From Sphaerosporella brunnea (Eukaryota; Ascomycota; Pezizomycetes; Pezizales; Pyronemataceae): a DNA stretch of 64,000 nt. Within the stretch, counting starts at the first letter, position 1. The number at the start of each line of letters is the position of its first letter. Of this stretch, positions 23,522 to 34,731 are shown one piece after another. A program made the position numbers and the translations under genes. Location: contig VXIS01000004.1 in assembly GCA_008704415.1 (NCBI GenBank), positions 124,001-188,000 of the forward strand, read 5' to 3'. The notes below the pieces were generated by a model. It was not told where the DNA came from. It did no database searches and was given only the letters and a program-made list of their open reading frames with translations.

Positions 23522-23865
23522 CAGTGTTCCTAATAGCCGGCCCAAAAGGCCCGGCTGTGCGGGCGGGCTGCCAAAAGGCAACAGCCCGGCTGTCTCAGAT
23601 CACGACGGGCTGGCTGCAGGGCTGCCGGGCTGCCAAGCACTTTCAACTGAGGTGAACCTGTCATGCAACCGTCAGTTTGACCTAGTTACGTCGTAAACTG
23701 AAGAAACTGACGAGTGTTTCTGTGTAGCTGTTGCTCCATTCCCCATAGCGCATTATCCCTGCATCCGCTGGAAGCCCGCCAGGCAGCCCGACGTGGGCTG
23801 CAGCCCAAACAGCCCGCCCGTCTTTGCGATCAGCCCCACGGGCGGGCTGGCTATTAGGAACACTG
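23522..23865. mobile_element. hAT-type MITE, copy 1 (344 bp)
   Basis: Terminal inverted repeats start CAGTGTTCCTAATAGCC and end with the reverse complement (GGCTATTAGGAACACTG). They are flanked by an 8-bp near-perfect target duplication GCTCCCAC (23514-23521) / GCCCCCAC (23866-23873). CAGTG ends and 8-bp duplications are hAT hallmarks. The subterminal regions are full of CGGGCTG/CAGCCCG words, likely transposase-binding repeats. No coding capacity; the autonomous partner is not in this window. Confidence 0.9.
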
Positions 23866-24467
23866 GCCCCCACACGCCTTTCTATCTTACACGCATAAAC
23901 GGTGACCCACAACCAAATAAAGCGCCCAGGTCTCTTCTCGATCCTTCCAGAGTTACCGCTCAACGAAGAATCAGAAAAAAAAGGAAACGGAATCTATTCG
24001 GCACTCATCTCGAGAAGCCTATGAGGCCTACCCTGGCCCCGGACTTGAAGTTCCGGGGAGGTTTCTGGTGCCGCATTTTGTTGCGCCTCACCTAGAGCTT
24101 TGTAAGGATTGGCGCTGTTGCCGCTGCCTGGTTTTGGAGGGGAATGAAGATTGAATAATGCCAGGTGCGAGACCCCAATCCCTCATTGAATTGCCAGCAG
24201 TTGCACTGCGGGATTCTTGAAGGTGTCAACGGGGGACATCGGCGGGGTTTCCCCGCTCATATCTGTTTTTTTTCGGCTGCGTGTGTGTATGTGACCAAAG
24301 TTTATTGCCCGCAGGCAACGTACATGTATGTAGATTATACCAGACCCTCCATTCATCCGCGCCCAAAGCCTGTCGGCCGCCTTATTGATATCGTCTCATG
24401 CGCCAACTACGGCCACCTGCTTCTCCGGCGCCTCAACCTGGAGCAAAAACAAAAGAAAAAAGGGAAT
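23866..24467. other. intergenic, no recognised gene
   Basis: Only short overlapping ORFs (23793-24095, 24165-24605) without motifs are seen. No repeat arms beyond the MITE end at 23865 were recognised. Confidence 0.45.
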
Positions 24468-24914
24468 TTAATGAACAAGGGAAAAAACAGTGATCCGCCA
24501 CGTGAGAAGCCTGCTGCTTCTCCCCTTCCGCGCCTTCCTTCCCTTCTTCCCCGAGGGCCGGCGTGCCTTATGAGGCTTGATGCAAGCAGCGCCCCGCCAA
24601 TGTAGACGTTGACGCGCACACCCCCTCCTCGAGCAGCCTGGGCCCAGGTTGGGATGCTGACCCGAGAACCCTCGTTCTTCTTCCGACCCGTTTCTTCCTC
24701 CCCACTTTCTTCCAACCCTCCTCCATCTCGCCATGGGGAGGTGTAGGACTGTCGGTGGATTGCCTGGACCGGTAGTGACACTCGGCCCCGCATGCTTGGG
24801 GTGCATGAGGTCCCTCACGTGCTTCGCCGGTTGCGGTTTCGGGCTAGGCGGCCCGGACTGCTTCCGCTTTGGACGGCCTGCACTGGGCGTTTTGTTCGGC
24901 TTGGAGTGGGCCAT
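24468..24914 (-). CDS. hypothetical basic protein (uncertain)
   Basis: A minus-strand ORF of 148 residues starting MAHSKPNKTPSAGRPKRKQS. The GRPKRK stretch resembles an AT-hook, and the first 80 residues are rich in Pro, Lys and Arg. The ATG lies only about 20 bp inside the 12-bp target duplication of the LINE insertion at 24946-25261, so the LINE sits directly upstream of the start. No family was recognised. The second half switches to Arg/Gly-rich composition and could be out-of-frame read-through, so a shorter spliced product is possible. Confidence 0.3.
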   Translation of the reverse strand: MAHSKPNKTPSAGRPKRKQSGPPSPKPQPAKHVRDLMHPKHAGPSVTTGPGNPPTVLHLPMARWRRVGRKWGGRNGSEEERGFSGQHPNLGPGCSRRGCARQRLHWRGAACIKPHKARRPSGKKGRKARKGRSSRLLTWRITVFSLVH

Positions 24915-24945
24915 GTTGAAACTGAAGCGTATGCTGACTAAGTAT

Positions 24946-25261
24946 GTTTTTTTTTTTTATCATAATGTATTCGACCGCTTGCGGTCATGACATAGAAGAA
25001 GCTACTGCCCTAGGCTCGAGTCCTACTCTAGGGCTGAATTTCTAAGGAAAGTACAAAGGGAAGAGCACCATGTGAATACTCGCACTAAGGAAATTCATAA
25101 GGGGACGTATGAAAGGTTACATATTGTGTGCCTGGCCCGGCCACATCCCCACTTTGGTGCTGCTCAGGAAGGCCATCACTGCCTCCGTACATCGCTCATC
25201 TGACAACAGGACCTTGATCGAGGTGTTGGTCTTCCTCCTTTCCGGTCCTTCTATTCTCGCT
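24946..25261 (-). mobile_element. 5'-truncated LINE insertion with 12-bp target duplication
   Basis: The insertion reads on the minus strand. Target duplication CTGACTAAGTAT lies at 24934-24945 and 25262-25273. It begins inside the last codons of the LINE polyprotein (SIKVLLSDERCTEAVMAFL ... GMWPGQAHNM, stop). It continues through a 3' UTR with the hairpin GACCGCAAGCGGTC and ends in a poly-A (T run at 24947-24958 on plus). Target duplication, poly-A tail and 5' truncation are the signature of target-primed reverse transcription. At 316 bp it is immobile. Confidence 0.92.
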
Positions 25262-25273
25262 CTGACTAAGTAT

Positions 25274-26095
25274 ATTCGGTCTGTTCAGCAGCCAGTATTG
25301 GCCACCAAAACGAGCTGAGTGCTCCTCAAAAATCTCTGAAGCCATCTTTCTCATAAACACATGCATCGCGATATCCCGCAGCTGAGCTAAAATCGAAACT
25401 ACGCGGCTGCCGACGAATAACCAATATGTAGAACCACCATTTGGCAAGGTTTAAGGCTTATGCATGATGTATGTCGGTCTGCAGTGTGGGGCGGCGAAGA
25501 TCGTGGATCTGCACTTATACCACATCGAGTAATAAATAAAGACAACTACTATTCACGCGTCCAGTACAAAACATAGAACTCCATGCCTTTAGAAGCACAC
25601 TTTGGCACGACCTGCATTCCAATGAAGATAAAATAGGATATGTACCTTCGAAAACGGTCCAGAAAGCCACCAAAACCCTTCGGTTCAAAGGTTTCCGGTA
25701 TGAAATAAATTTTAAACAACTAGCCCACCCTCACACATTTGTGTGGGGTTTTGAGCTGAGAAATAGACATGGGGTACGTTTTGAACTTCCCACACGCCAT
25801 CAAGGTGGACCTTCGCTAATGGTGCGAGCACGATATCAAGAGGTGAAGAAGTACTCAGATGGACGGACTATAGGGAGCCGTCTATAAAAGCGCCCCCCCC
25901 CCCCCCCAGGGTAACAACGACCACAGCTGTACAGACGCTGCGCTTGACCAGTGAGTCCATCTCCATCTCAGAGTCCATTCCACATATTTTGCCAATCCAC
26001 GAGATCCGTGCCAGAATTGCACGGGGAAACGATGGAGCAACAAGTCAAAAGCTTCATCGAAAAATACAACAAAGCCCGGACTACTCTTCCACCTC
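25274..26095. other. intergenic, no recognised gene
   Basis: No gene recognised to about 25980; a C run of about 15 bases lies at 25890-25906. From about 25982 the frame leading into the MITE-disrupted gene (next entry) is open, so part of this stretch may be its upstream coding sequence. Confidence 0.45.
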
Positions 26096-26173
26096 ATGAC
26101 ACAACCGCGAGACCTCCCAAACGATCTCGACTTTTCTCAGCCCGCTCCAGGTTTCGACATGGTCTTTGGGGGC

Positions 26174-26742
26174 CAGTGTTCCTAATAGCCGGCCCAAAAA
26201 AGCCCGGCTGTGCGGGCGGGCTGCCAAAAGGTAACAGCCCGGCTGTCTCAAAATCACGACGGGCTGGCCGGCGGGCTGTTGGGCTGCCAAGAACTTTCGA
26301 CTGAGGTGAAACTGTTGTCGGGACTCCTGATAAGGAGTCTAACAGCGTCATTGATAAAAGAAGGTGACGCGTCAGAGTCTGTGAGTCAAAGACTCAAGGA
26401 CACTGCAATATGTAGCGAGGCTCTAGAGGATATAGAGGCGAGGGCGCCTGAATAAATAGGGCGCCCGTCTCCTTGTTTCTAGATAGATATCAGCTCAATA
26501 CAAACCGTCGCTCCTCCTCCTCAATTCTCTACACCTGTCATGCAACCATCAGTTTGACCTAGTTACGTCGTAAACTGAAGAAACTGACGAGTGTTTCTGT
26601 GTAGCTGTTGCTCCATTCCCCATAGCGCATGACACCTGCATCCGCTGGAAGCCCGCCAGCCAGCCCGGCGCGGGCTGCAGTTCAAACAGCCCGCCCGTCA
26701 TTTCGATCAGCCGAACGGGCGGGCTGGCTATTAGGAACACTG
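26174..26742. mobile_element. hAT-type MITE, copy 2, with nested insertion
   Basis: Same family as 23522-23865: identical 17-bp ends CAGTGTTCCTAATAGCC, and an internal sequence about 90% alike by eye. The flanking 8-mers TTGGGGGC (26166-26173) and CCTGGGGC (26743-26750) match at 5 of 8 positions, an aged target duplication. A 221-bp solo-LTR-like sequence splits it at 26313-26533; without that insert the copy has the length of copy 1. Confidence 0.9.
26313..26533. mobile_element. probable solo LTR nested in the MITE
   Basis: The sequence absent from MITE copy 1 begins TGTTGTCGGGACTCCTGATA and ends CTCAATTCTCTACA, the TG...CA ends of LTRs. It contains a promoter-like AATAAATAGGGCG and a TAGATAGATATCAGCTCAATAC stretch as in Ty1/copia LTRs. 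A clear 5-bp target duplication is not visible (left GAAAC, right CCTGT), so the element class is an inference. It was inserted after the MITE. Confidence 0.6.
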
Positions 26743-26952
26743 CCTGGGGCAGGCTCATGGATATGGATGCTAAGGCTACACCGACCCGGGCGTACACCAT
26801 CCAGAAGTTTGCTCTTGACATCCGAGGTGAACCTCTGGCACATCCGGATTTCCCGTAAGTTGTATTTTGGTTGTTATTAGAGGGTTTGCTGAACTTTCAA
26901 CAGGAGAGGCATTTGCTACGTCACCAACTGGTGCGAAACAATGGATGCGTAA

Positions 26953-29300
26953 GGGAACATGAGTCCAAGGGGGTTTACTGACCCCTTACCCAGAGCAAAC
27001 ACTCACTACGACCAAGCATTTACATCACTCATTTACATCACAGCCTCATCAGGCCGGCACATCTACAGGGAAATCCAGAGAACATACCTAAGCCTAGTGC
27101 ATGGGAAAATAGGAACGATTGAGAGCCCGAGAACGACGAGGCGGTGCACCTCCTGTTTATACTCCAATAGCACCGGCACCTCCTGTCTTCGCCTTACCCC
27201 ATTCTACTAGCATGCAGTCCAACCGGGCAATTTCACGAATCACGGTGAGCCTCGTTGAATACCCAGAGCCTTCAGTTAAGAAACAAAAAAAAAAAAGTCA
27301 ATTACCTTTATAACCACAATACATTAATGCTGTTATCTCTGAACATGGACAGCACAACGCCCCGTCAACGCATATTCAACCAACAAACATCAGTCACCAT
27401 AGATAACACCTGCCCCCGTTACATATCTCGCTCATTTCGAAACCACCCCGTACGGGAGTAGCTTTGGAACAAAACCCGAGTCCCCAACCTTCGAGCATAG
27501 TCGCCACGGATGACACTCGCCACCGTTATATGTGCCTCACTCAGAAGCCCATATGGCAGCAATCTCGGAACAAAGTCCGAATCTCAAACCTCCAACAGGA
27601 GAGCCGGCCCAGTATTCGCTAGTATACAACAACAATAGTTACCAACGCAGTCTAACAAGAAATAATCCAATTACACAGCGCTCTGTGTAATCTCTCTCGA
27701 GTGCATCTGACGGGTTTGGTTTCGTTCATAAATAGCAACACCCCCCCCCCTCGGGGCTTCATAAACCATAAACATGCAAGACCATTCCGTAGGGAAGAAG
27801 CGAAGGCGGATAGTAGCGGAATCGCTGATTTAGATCACGGGTTATTGGGTGCATGTAGCAACCTCTGCCTAGCGTTGCTTGGCGTGGTCAGCGCCATCGG
27901 TGTCGTGAATAGAATAATTTCCCTCGGGGGTGACAACGCTGGCTCTGGCAGATGTATTCGGTGGGCAAAACCTTGAAGTCATTCGGCAAGGAAAGCCTGA
28001 CGAACCCGCCATAGTATGATACCGAAAGAACAATCAGCGAGAGCCCTAGAATTACCTAGAATACTGGCACTTACCAAGAATACCCAATAGCTGAGCCCTT
28101 TCAAATATTCCCCATTTCTTACTTTGTAAGTTATTATGTTGCTCGAAGGAAAGCCGCCTGCCACTTGCAATAAGTGGTGTTAGAAAAAGGTTCTAGAACA
28201 ATCGCACGTAAGTTGTCAACCCCTCTGGACAGCTCCGCAAGCGTCTTGTCGCATTCCTTGACGCGGCGTGCAATCATTGGGCTCGTCAAAAACACTGCGA
28301 TAGCGGATCGCTCTGGCCCCACGTCGACATGGCCGTGTGCATGTGTTAATGCAGACAAGCACATACCTTAGCACTAAATGCCTTCCCACGGATAAACTCT
28401 CTAAGCTCTGCAAGCCGTGCTGTAAACGGTCGGCGATGAGGCGATTGATCTTCATGCCCAGAGGTTCCCCGGAATTGACAGCGAGGTGTCGATTTCGTCG
28501 GAGAACAGCTGATTGAATGCCGGGCGCTTGAGTGAGTTAAAACCCGCCAAAACAAAAACCGGGCAGAAAGAATGATATGGCGGAGCGATGAGCGATATTG
28601 TAGGCCACATGGTTGATCCCACTCCCGTCTCTGGTACGTAGAGTTGAACGGAAGTATCATAAATATTCCGACAGGAAAATGTGTCGTAAAAAGCAGCCTG
28701 GAATCCAAGATGATGGGAACAGACCTCGAGCGAAGGGTGAATAGTTGGTGCGAAATACCTTGCACGACTGCAGATCTGAAATGCGGTATCGGCTGGCTAA
28801 AAAGGCTCCGAAAAATACAGTAGGAAGTAAGCTCCATGTTGTCGTCGATCCTGAAGGCCCTTAAAGAGGAGCGAGAACAATCAGCCACCATTTCGTCATA
28901 GTTTGGAACTGCTGGTACTTACCATGCACGAGAGTTTCCAAATGCCACTTGAACAAACCTAATCCTTGTGGAAGATGTGAAGTCTTTCGGCCTCCGTAGT
29001 CGGGTTTGCACATCAGTAAACCGGCCACATGCTGCACTCCACATTGTATCTATCTGCAGTGCAGCGGATGGCGCCAGCCACTACAGAAACGCTGAATTTC
29101 CAAAGGCGGGGAATGATAGGACATGGCGCATCTGGCAGATCCGGTGCTCTCGGAAATTTCAAAAGCAACGGCAAATAGTTGGTGGTATAGTTCCACGCTC
29201 CTAGCATGCTACCGTTGAAAAATATTATACCTGTCTTAAGTTAACTGGAAAAAGATAATGTGGGGATTCAGGAAGACTAAACGTTGAAAGGCGGTTGGCG
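26953..29300. other. 2.3-kb stretch; possible intron-rich gene on the minus strand
   Basis: 26953-27960 holds nothing recognisable. From about 29207 down to 27960 on the minus strand several protein-like pieces occur (LPLLLKFPRAPDLPDAPCPIIPRL near 29150; MKINRLIADRLQHGLQSLESL at 28455; MIARRVKECDKTLAELSRGVDNLRAI near 28270). They are separated by good donor sequences (GTAAGTACCAG, GTAAGTGCCAG, GTATGTGC). I could not join them into one frame, so this is either a decayed gene or one whose splicing I cannot resolve. No family assigned. Confidence 0.25.
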
Positions 29301-32028
29301 AAAACATCGATCCCGCGTTGTCGTACTGCTGCTCCATAACTCCACTATGCAACAGCGGAGGCTGCGCGAAGTGCGCGTCTTACTCAGAGGTAGGAGGTTA
29401 GTGGAGAGTTCGTCAGGTGGAGGCGATATTTTCCAATATTATTTATGGTGACGGGAGTCGGAAAGGTCGCTAACCTTATGGTTGAAACCGGATGTAGGTA
29501 TAATATCGGTATATATATGGTGGTAGTGATCACCATATCTCGATGAAATAGTTATTGCCTTAGCAAGTCAGCCACAGATTGAATAGCCTAGACAATAGTT
29601 CCGAGACTCGCCATCAATACTCAGATAACGTCATTTATTCGACAGAGCGGAAAACGTGCTCTCATAGCGATACCTTTCGATAGCTTGTAGGGGAGTAACC
29701 GAAAGCTCGGATTCAAAGGCACTGATACCTGTTGCTGTACCCGTGTTGTACCTGTACGGGTGCTTGTAGTGACGGACGGAGTGATAGTTGTTTCTCGAAG
29801 GGACCCGGTATATTCTTTGCTGCCGCTATCTATGCTGTTGAAGCTCCTGCGTCCTATTTGTAGCGGGCTTCTGACGAGGGACAGCAAAAAAGAGAAGACT
29901 ATGGAACCTACAGAACCAGCCAATCGTCGTTGAAAGAGTTCTGTTAAAACCACTCCACTCTATTCAGAGTGTAGCAGGCTACTCGGAGACTCTCCCTAGG
30001 TTTGAGCCGGCAGCAGCTGGAGAAACTTCTGCTGAGAGAGGGAGGAAACATCGACTGGGGGTGTTATGTTGAAATCACTAGCAGTGGAGAACAGGAAGGC
30101 AAACAGTTTAAGTGAGGATTGAAAGAAAGTGGGCGAGTGAGCAGCGCTAGAACGTTGGTGGTGATGGTGGCAGCGGTAGCAGTGGTGGTAGTGAAAGAAA
30201 GAAAATAAAGTGCACTGAAGTGAGAAGAGGGACGGCATTGAATACTTTGGGAAACCACAGGGGCGCCCCCAGAGTCCACACAGGAAATGTGAAGAGGAAA
30301 GCTCAAACTTGCGGTGACGGCTCGCGGTGCAGGCGTGCGTGAAGCCAAAAACGGCGAAATCCAAAGGCCTGGTTGAGGGGCGCCGAATCGATTCTGAAGG
30401 ATTGCGACTCACAGCAGTCAACTCGCACGCCGTGTCCAGCAGTCAACTCGCACGCCGTGTCTCAGCAACGGCCACCGCTCGCACATCCATCAGCATGAGA
30501 ACGCCAGCGGCTGGGCCCACTGTCCTCCGCTCTGCTCGCATGAGCTTGCAAGCGGTCGCAGCCCTGCTCAGCGACTGCTTTCTCTCTGTAGACAGCTCGA
30601 TGCGCTGCCACTCCATTTTTTCAACCGTGTTTTTGAGAGCCGGGATCAGCGCGATGGATGGCGGTGACAAGCACACTGACCAGCCTGCGTGCCGGCCGCA
30701 CAAGAGCCAGCCATTACCATTACTTTACCTCGTGAGAAGGGGCAATGCACACCTTCTGTCTGACCTGAACTGCTGTCGCCAAAGGGTTTGGGCCCGCACC
30801 GAGTTCTTTCAACAAAAATCCACCGTTAAAATAACGAAGTCGACGCAAAATACAACCGAGAGCAGTCAGAACGCAAACCCGCATGGTGTGCGACAAGCAC
30901 AGTTTCTCTGCCCCTCCTATTTCGCTGGCACCTTTCCCAACAACCATTCCACCCACAGTGCATCACAGCTCCTCACTCACCTCTTTCTTCCTTCTTTGAT
31001 CATTTTTTTCCAATGAGCTGTCGTTGAACTCCGGTTAGGGATCCCACATCTTTCCTAACCAAAACCAGTAACTTTTTTGTCGCTGATTTCTTAAATAGTA
31101 ATAATTTTGTAATTAAGGAAAGGCTAAAGCTGTTTAACTAGCACACACCGTTACTAAGTACTTATTTGCTCCCAACAGCTAACAGAAGCAGTTCCGGTTG
31201 TAAATAAGCTAAGTCCTTTCTAGTCCTAGTATGTTTTTTTTTCATGTCTGAAAGGGGCAGGAAGTAGCGAGTGGATTCACTCAAGAAACTTGATCTATCG
31301 ACTGTTTTCCTCCTAAAAAGGCAAACTTCAGGGAAGCAACAATCCAAAACATTTGTTTCAAAATAACTCTAGCTACCTAACGTTCTACTGCATGTCTGAT
31401 AATCTGACTCAGTACCACTTTTTTTGGCTCCTATGCTGCAAGCCTCATATGCATGCCAACTCTTAAAAAGCGGCTGAAATCACAATCACAAATCGACGGC
31501 AAACCAGTGAGGAGGGCTGCGGGATCGAGCCTATGAGCGGCAGCCTTCCAGCACTTCACACCTCTGCAGGAGTTCCAGGAATCAGACACCCACCCTTGGC
31601 ATGCAGCCATATTATTGGCTGACGCACCTGCAAGGCAAACTTCCCCAAGCTAGCTTTGGAATTATGCACGTTCTCAGCCTATGGTAAGCCACGACGCAAC
31701 AGGCCCCAGACATACATGGTGAATCTGCTGACCACGTTACGAGGCTGCAGAACACACGGCGATCTATTCTGGAAGTTCTATAAATCTGCGCGTGCTTGCA
31801 GTTGTTGGCCCACGGCCTGTTTTTCCGGAATCGGCCCCCAAGTCAGAGTCGCCGGGCGTCATCCCTTTTGCAGCCCACCACCCGGTTTGCCTGCTCTCTG
31901 ATAGGCTGGAAATGTGCACTGATATGCTGCGCTGTCCTTCTCAGAGCCTACCACCACCATAAAACCGCAGCCCATCCTCGTCCACGACGCTCCTTCCACG
32001 CCATCAAACCCCCACAACACCACGAACA
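29301..32028. other. 2.7-kb stretch without recognised genes; 25-bp tandem duplication
   Basis: The ORFs at 29621-29953 (minus), 30327-31016 (plus) and 30443-30703 (minus) have no family motifs and overlap antisense. A perfect 25-bp tandem duplication (CAGCAGTCAACTCGCACGCC...) lies at about 30412-30461. The interval 31020-31500 is AT-rich. A TATA-like CCATAAAACC near 31957 may serve the small gene at 32029. Confidence 0.4.
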
Positions 32029-32331
32029 ATGTTTTCGCTCCTACGATCACGCAGTGGAAGGAAGATCAATTTGATCAGAGATTGCCCACTCCCATCGCCG
32101 GGACAGGATGGAGAAAAGCAGATGGTCCTGCCCTGGAGCTTGGAAAAGAGATGGGAGCTTGCCCTCATGTTCGCGCCTGAGAGCTCTGGCATCCTTGAAG
32201 TCAACTTGCCAGAAATATTGGAGCGTCGATGGGAAGAGGCATGCTCAAGAGCCCCCGCTTCTATTGCCGGATCCCTCAGCACTACTTCGTCGGACTCTAT
32301 CGACTCCCTCAACGGCAACGAGCAGTTTTAG
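32029..32331 (+). CDS. small hypothetical protein
   Basis: A 100-residue intronless ORF starting MFSLLRSRSGRKINLIRDCP, with WSLEKRWELALMFAPES and ILEVNLPEILERRWEEACS in the middle and a Ser/Asp-rich end (STTSSDSIDSLNGNEQF). The two W-E motifs (KRWELAL, RRWEEAC) suggest a degenerate internal repeat. Upstream there is a C/A-rich leader ending CACCACGAACA and a TATA-like box about 70 bp away, as for a genuine short fungal gene. There is no signal peptide and no family recognised. Confidence 0.45.
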   Translation: MFSLLRSRSGRKINLIRDCPLPSPGQDGEKQMVLPWSLEKRWELALMFAPESSGILEVNLPEILERRWEEACSRAPASIAGSLSTTSSDSIDSLNGNEQF

Positions 32332-34208
32332 TCCCGCTCGAAAGCTCCACACAATGGGTAAATTCCACAGAGGGTCAGCAACTAAATTGAACCACAGCCG
32401 GTGCCCCGGTTGTTCGGATGGGTCAGACGGTTTTACAATCTTATTCTCAGTGCTTTGGGAGGACAAAGGCACGGTAACGACCCCTTGCGCTCTTTACCAG
32501 ACTATATTACTAATTTTGTTGAAGCAAACATACACAGAACAGGCGATAGAAAGTTCTTGATGGATCGTGAGATGGGCGGCCTCACGAAGGTTAGATAGGA
32601 AGTCAAGCCCGCCAGTCGCCTCGGTTAGTCCTATGTTTCCTTTAGGTCGCAGTATTCAGTCGCTGACTATGCTGCTAGGAACTGAACTTGCATTTGAACG
32701 CGGGGGGTCTCGCCACATTGACTGACTGACTTTGGGTGGGTGAGGATGTGTATGGTGGTTTCTTGATATCAAGACGAGATGTCTTTCTATTTTGGGAATT
32801 ACATCTTTGGAGATACAGTTCTTTCGGATTTCCATAAGTAAAGATGTCTATCGAGCGCTTTGAAAGGTCCTCTTGAGAAGGCCACGCCACTTGTGACTCC
32901 TTGGTGAATACCTTCTCAACTCTGTGTCTGACTGGTACTACCATCCACAGCAGTTCTTACTTCTTTTCTCATATTCGCGGCGCCACCACGGTAACTGGGC
33001 TGTGGTGTTTCTTCTTATTCAACAGCCAGTAGATACTCCATATCCCAGAATACAATTCCCCAACTTATTTTTTCTTAGTTCCCCTACAATTTTCGGGTCT
33101 TCCAGACTTTCTTTCTCATGCTCAAGCCGCAGAAACCCACAAATCCGGATCTCAGAAGTTGTGTGCATCGCGCTCCGCGCAAGTTAAATTCCCAACGAAG
33201 GGCTGGCAGCGGTTCCCAGGTAGAGTATGCAGTTCCATCGCACTGGCGCTGGGAACGAACGCCACCACCATCACCCATTACTTCGGCTTGGGTTTCCGGC
33301 GTAAGCCTTCGGACATTTTCGCCGAGATTGGATGCTGGCCGCGCCCGAAGGTGGCGCCTCTTCTTGCTTGTATACTAACTACCCATTTCCCTGGAACTTC
33401 TAGAGTACTGCCATACACCATCAAACCCTGCAGATGTAACTATGGCCAGCCGGCTGTTCTTTCCCGAGCTCAAGTAAGGGAGCAGGTGTGGTTCGTTTAG
33501 CGTCTTGGATGCAGTTGTTTGGGATGATTGACAATGGTACTTTCGGAGTGGTGGAGACCCGTTGAAACTCCATCGCAAACCCCTGATACAAACGTGCAGC
33601 TTTTCCGTTTCCTGCAATTACCCATACCCGATCCCTCATTGGTCTTGCTCGGTCCAGCAGCAGCCGGAGCTTAATCCGGCGGGGAACACAGATTCCCGGT
33701 ATGCTTGGAGGGCGATGTTGATGGATGAAGCCGCGACCGCAGACTGAGGCTTTGCATACCCCGCCGTGCCGGAACTGGGGCATTTCCGCTAAACCAACAC
33801 CGTTGGATCGGCGCATCCCCGTCGCTAGCCCATGGCGTACTGCGACACCGCGAGTGAAAGGCCGTGATCAAAGTCCAGCAATTCTCCCCATAAGCCTGGA
33901 AGAAGTGCAGATATATAGGGCAATTTAGCAAGTGCAAAAAGCGCAGCAACCGGTATCTTATAACCTGTAGCCACCTGAGAAGTGTTCATTCCATCCACCT
34001 CCAGATCCCGCGCCGTAACCGAAATAAAAGCGCAGTCCACATTCATTTCCGACAGAGCGAAAAGCCTCTGGCGCGCGCTCAAGCCACTGGTCAGTCGCAT
34101 CAATCGATAACTTCAGCAGTCCGAGCCATCCCTCACAAATCTTGGTGAAGAAACGCACTGGATCCATAAATCAGTCATAGTTACCAACATGAGATCTTGT
34201 CGGTATCT
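32332..34208. other. 1.9-kb stretch without recognised genes
   Basis: Minus-strand pieces such as MDPVRFFTKICEGWLGLLKLSIDATDQWLERAP (from 34167) and ICVPRRIKLRLLLDRARPMRDRVWVIAGNGKAARLYQG (about 33500-33700) look protein-like. They do not join into a gene that I can justify. They may be exons of a decayed gene reading away from the tRNA. No mobile-element ends recognised. Confidence 0.3.
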
Positions 34209-34289
34209 GGCATTGTGTCCGAGTGGTTAAGGAGAGAGATTAGAAATCTCTTGGGTTCGCCCGCACAGGTTCGAGTCCTGTCGATGTCG
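34209..34289 (+). tRNA. tRNA-Ser(AGA)
   Basis: An 81-nt cloverleaf without intron. The acceptor stem GGCATTG pairs with CGATGTC (two G-U pairs), with discriminator G. The D arm contains the A box GTCCGAGTGGTTAAGG. The anticodon stem-loop is GAGAT-TAGAAAT-CTC with anticodon AGA (reads UCU). A long class II variable arm (TGGGTTCGCCC) follows, then the T arm ACAGG-TTCGAGT-CCTGT (B box). The long variable arm and anticodon identify serine. The downstream ATTTT is a weak Pol III terminator. Confidence 0.96.
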
Positions 34290-34363
34290 CTATTCATTTT
34301 GCACTCTCCACTCTCTGCCTTTGAGCGCCTCTTTTACCGGCAGACGGGCTAAGTAGCTCCGTT

Positions 34364-34731
34364 TTTTTTTTTGTTTTGATCATAATGTTATTCGGCCGCT
34401 TGCGGCCATGACATGGAGGGTACATGTAGACTGCCCTTAGGCCCTAAAGGCCAACAGTCGGGTGTGTCTTAAAAGGAAAGAAGTCATAAGGAAATGCGTA
34501 GTTAACATAGGAAAGAAAATAACTAATCGTCGTTACATTCTTGGCTTCTCAGGCCAGGCCCCAATCTTTGTGTTCGCTAGGAAATCCAGCACAGCCTTGG
34601 TACATCGTTCGTCTTCTAGCAGGACCTTGATGGGGGCGGGGATCTTCCTCCTCCCACTCCCTGTCTTTCCCTCATGCCTCGTGCCTTCGCCAACCGCCTT
34701 CCACAGCACATCTTGCTCTCTTCGCAAAAAC
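34364..34731 (-). mobile_element. 5'-truncated LINE insertion with 11-bp target duplication
   Basis: Reads on the minus strand. Target duplication GTAGCTCCGTT lies at 34353-34363 and 34732-34742. It carries the last about 60 codons of the LINE polyprotein (DVLWKAVGEGT ... DERCTKAVLDFLANTKIGAW ... stop), a 3' UTR with hairpin GGCCGCAAGCGGCC, and a poly-A-rich tail. It belongs to the family at 24946, 56250 and 62192. It sits about 75 bp downstream of the tRNA-Ser gene. Confidence 0.92.

Larger units (their letters stand above)
26096..26952 (+). pseudogene. gene of unknown function interrupted by a hAT-type MITE
   Basis: Before the MITE, an open frame from ATG 26096 (in-frame open to about 25982) runs to 26173 (LPNDLDFSQPAPGFDMVFGG). 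After the MITE, the same frame resumes at 26751 if one copy of the 8-bp target duplication is skipped (RLMDMDAKATPTRAYTIQK). It continues to a consensus GTAAGT donor at 26855, a 49-bp intron to 26903, and a short last exon ending CYVTNWCETMDA at 26952. The exact reading-frame continuity supports an ancestral exon now broken. The protein family is not recognised and the true start may be further upstream. Confidence 0.6.

Noticed and set aside
29621..29953. Minus ORF containing RRSFNSIDSGSKEYTGS, which made me consider a fungal amyloid signalling motif
   Set aside because: The similarity is only stylistic, no NLR or HeLo-type partner gene could be established next to it, and the ORF has no other support.
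30327..31016. 229-codon plus ORF
   Set aside because: No motif, overlaps an equally plausible antisense ORF and includes a local 25-bp duplication; not enough to call a gene.
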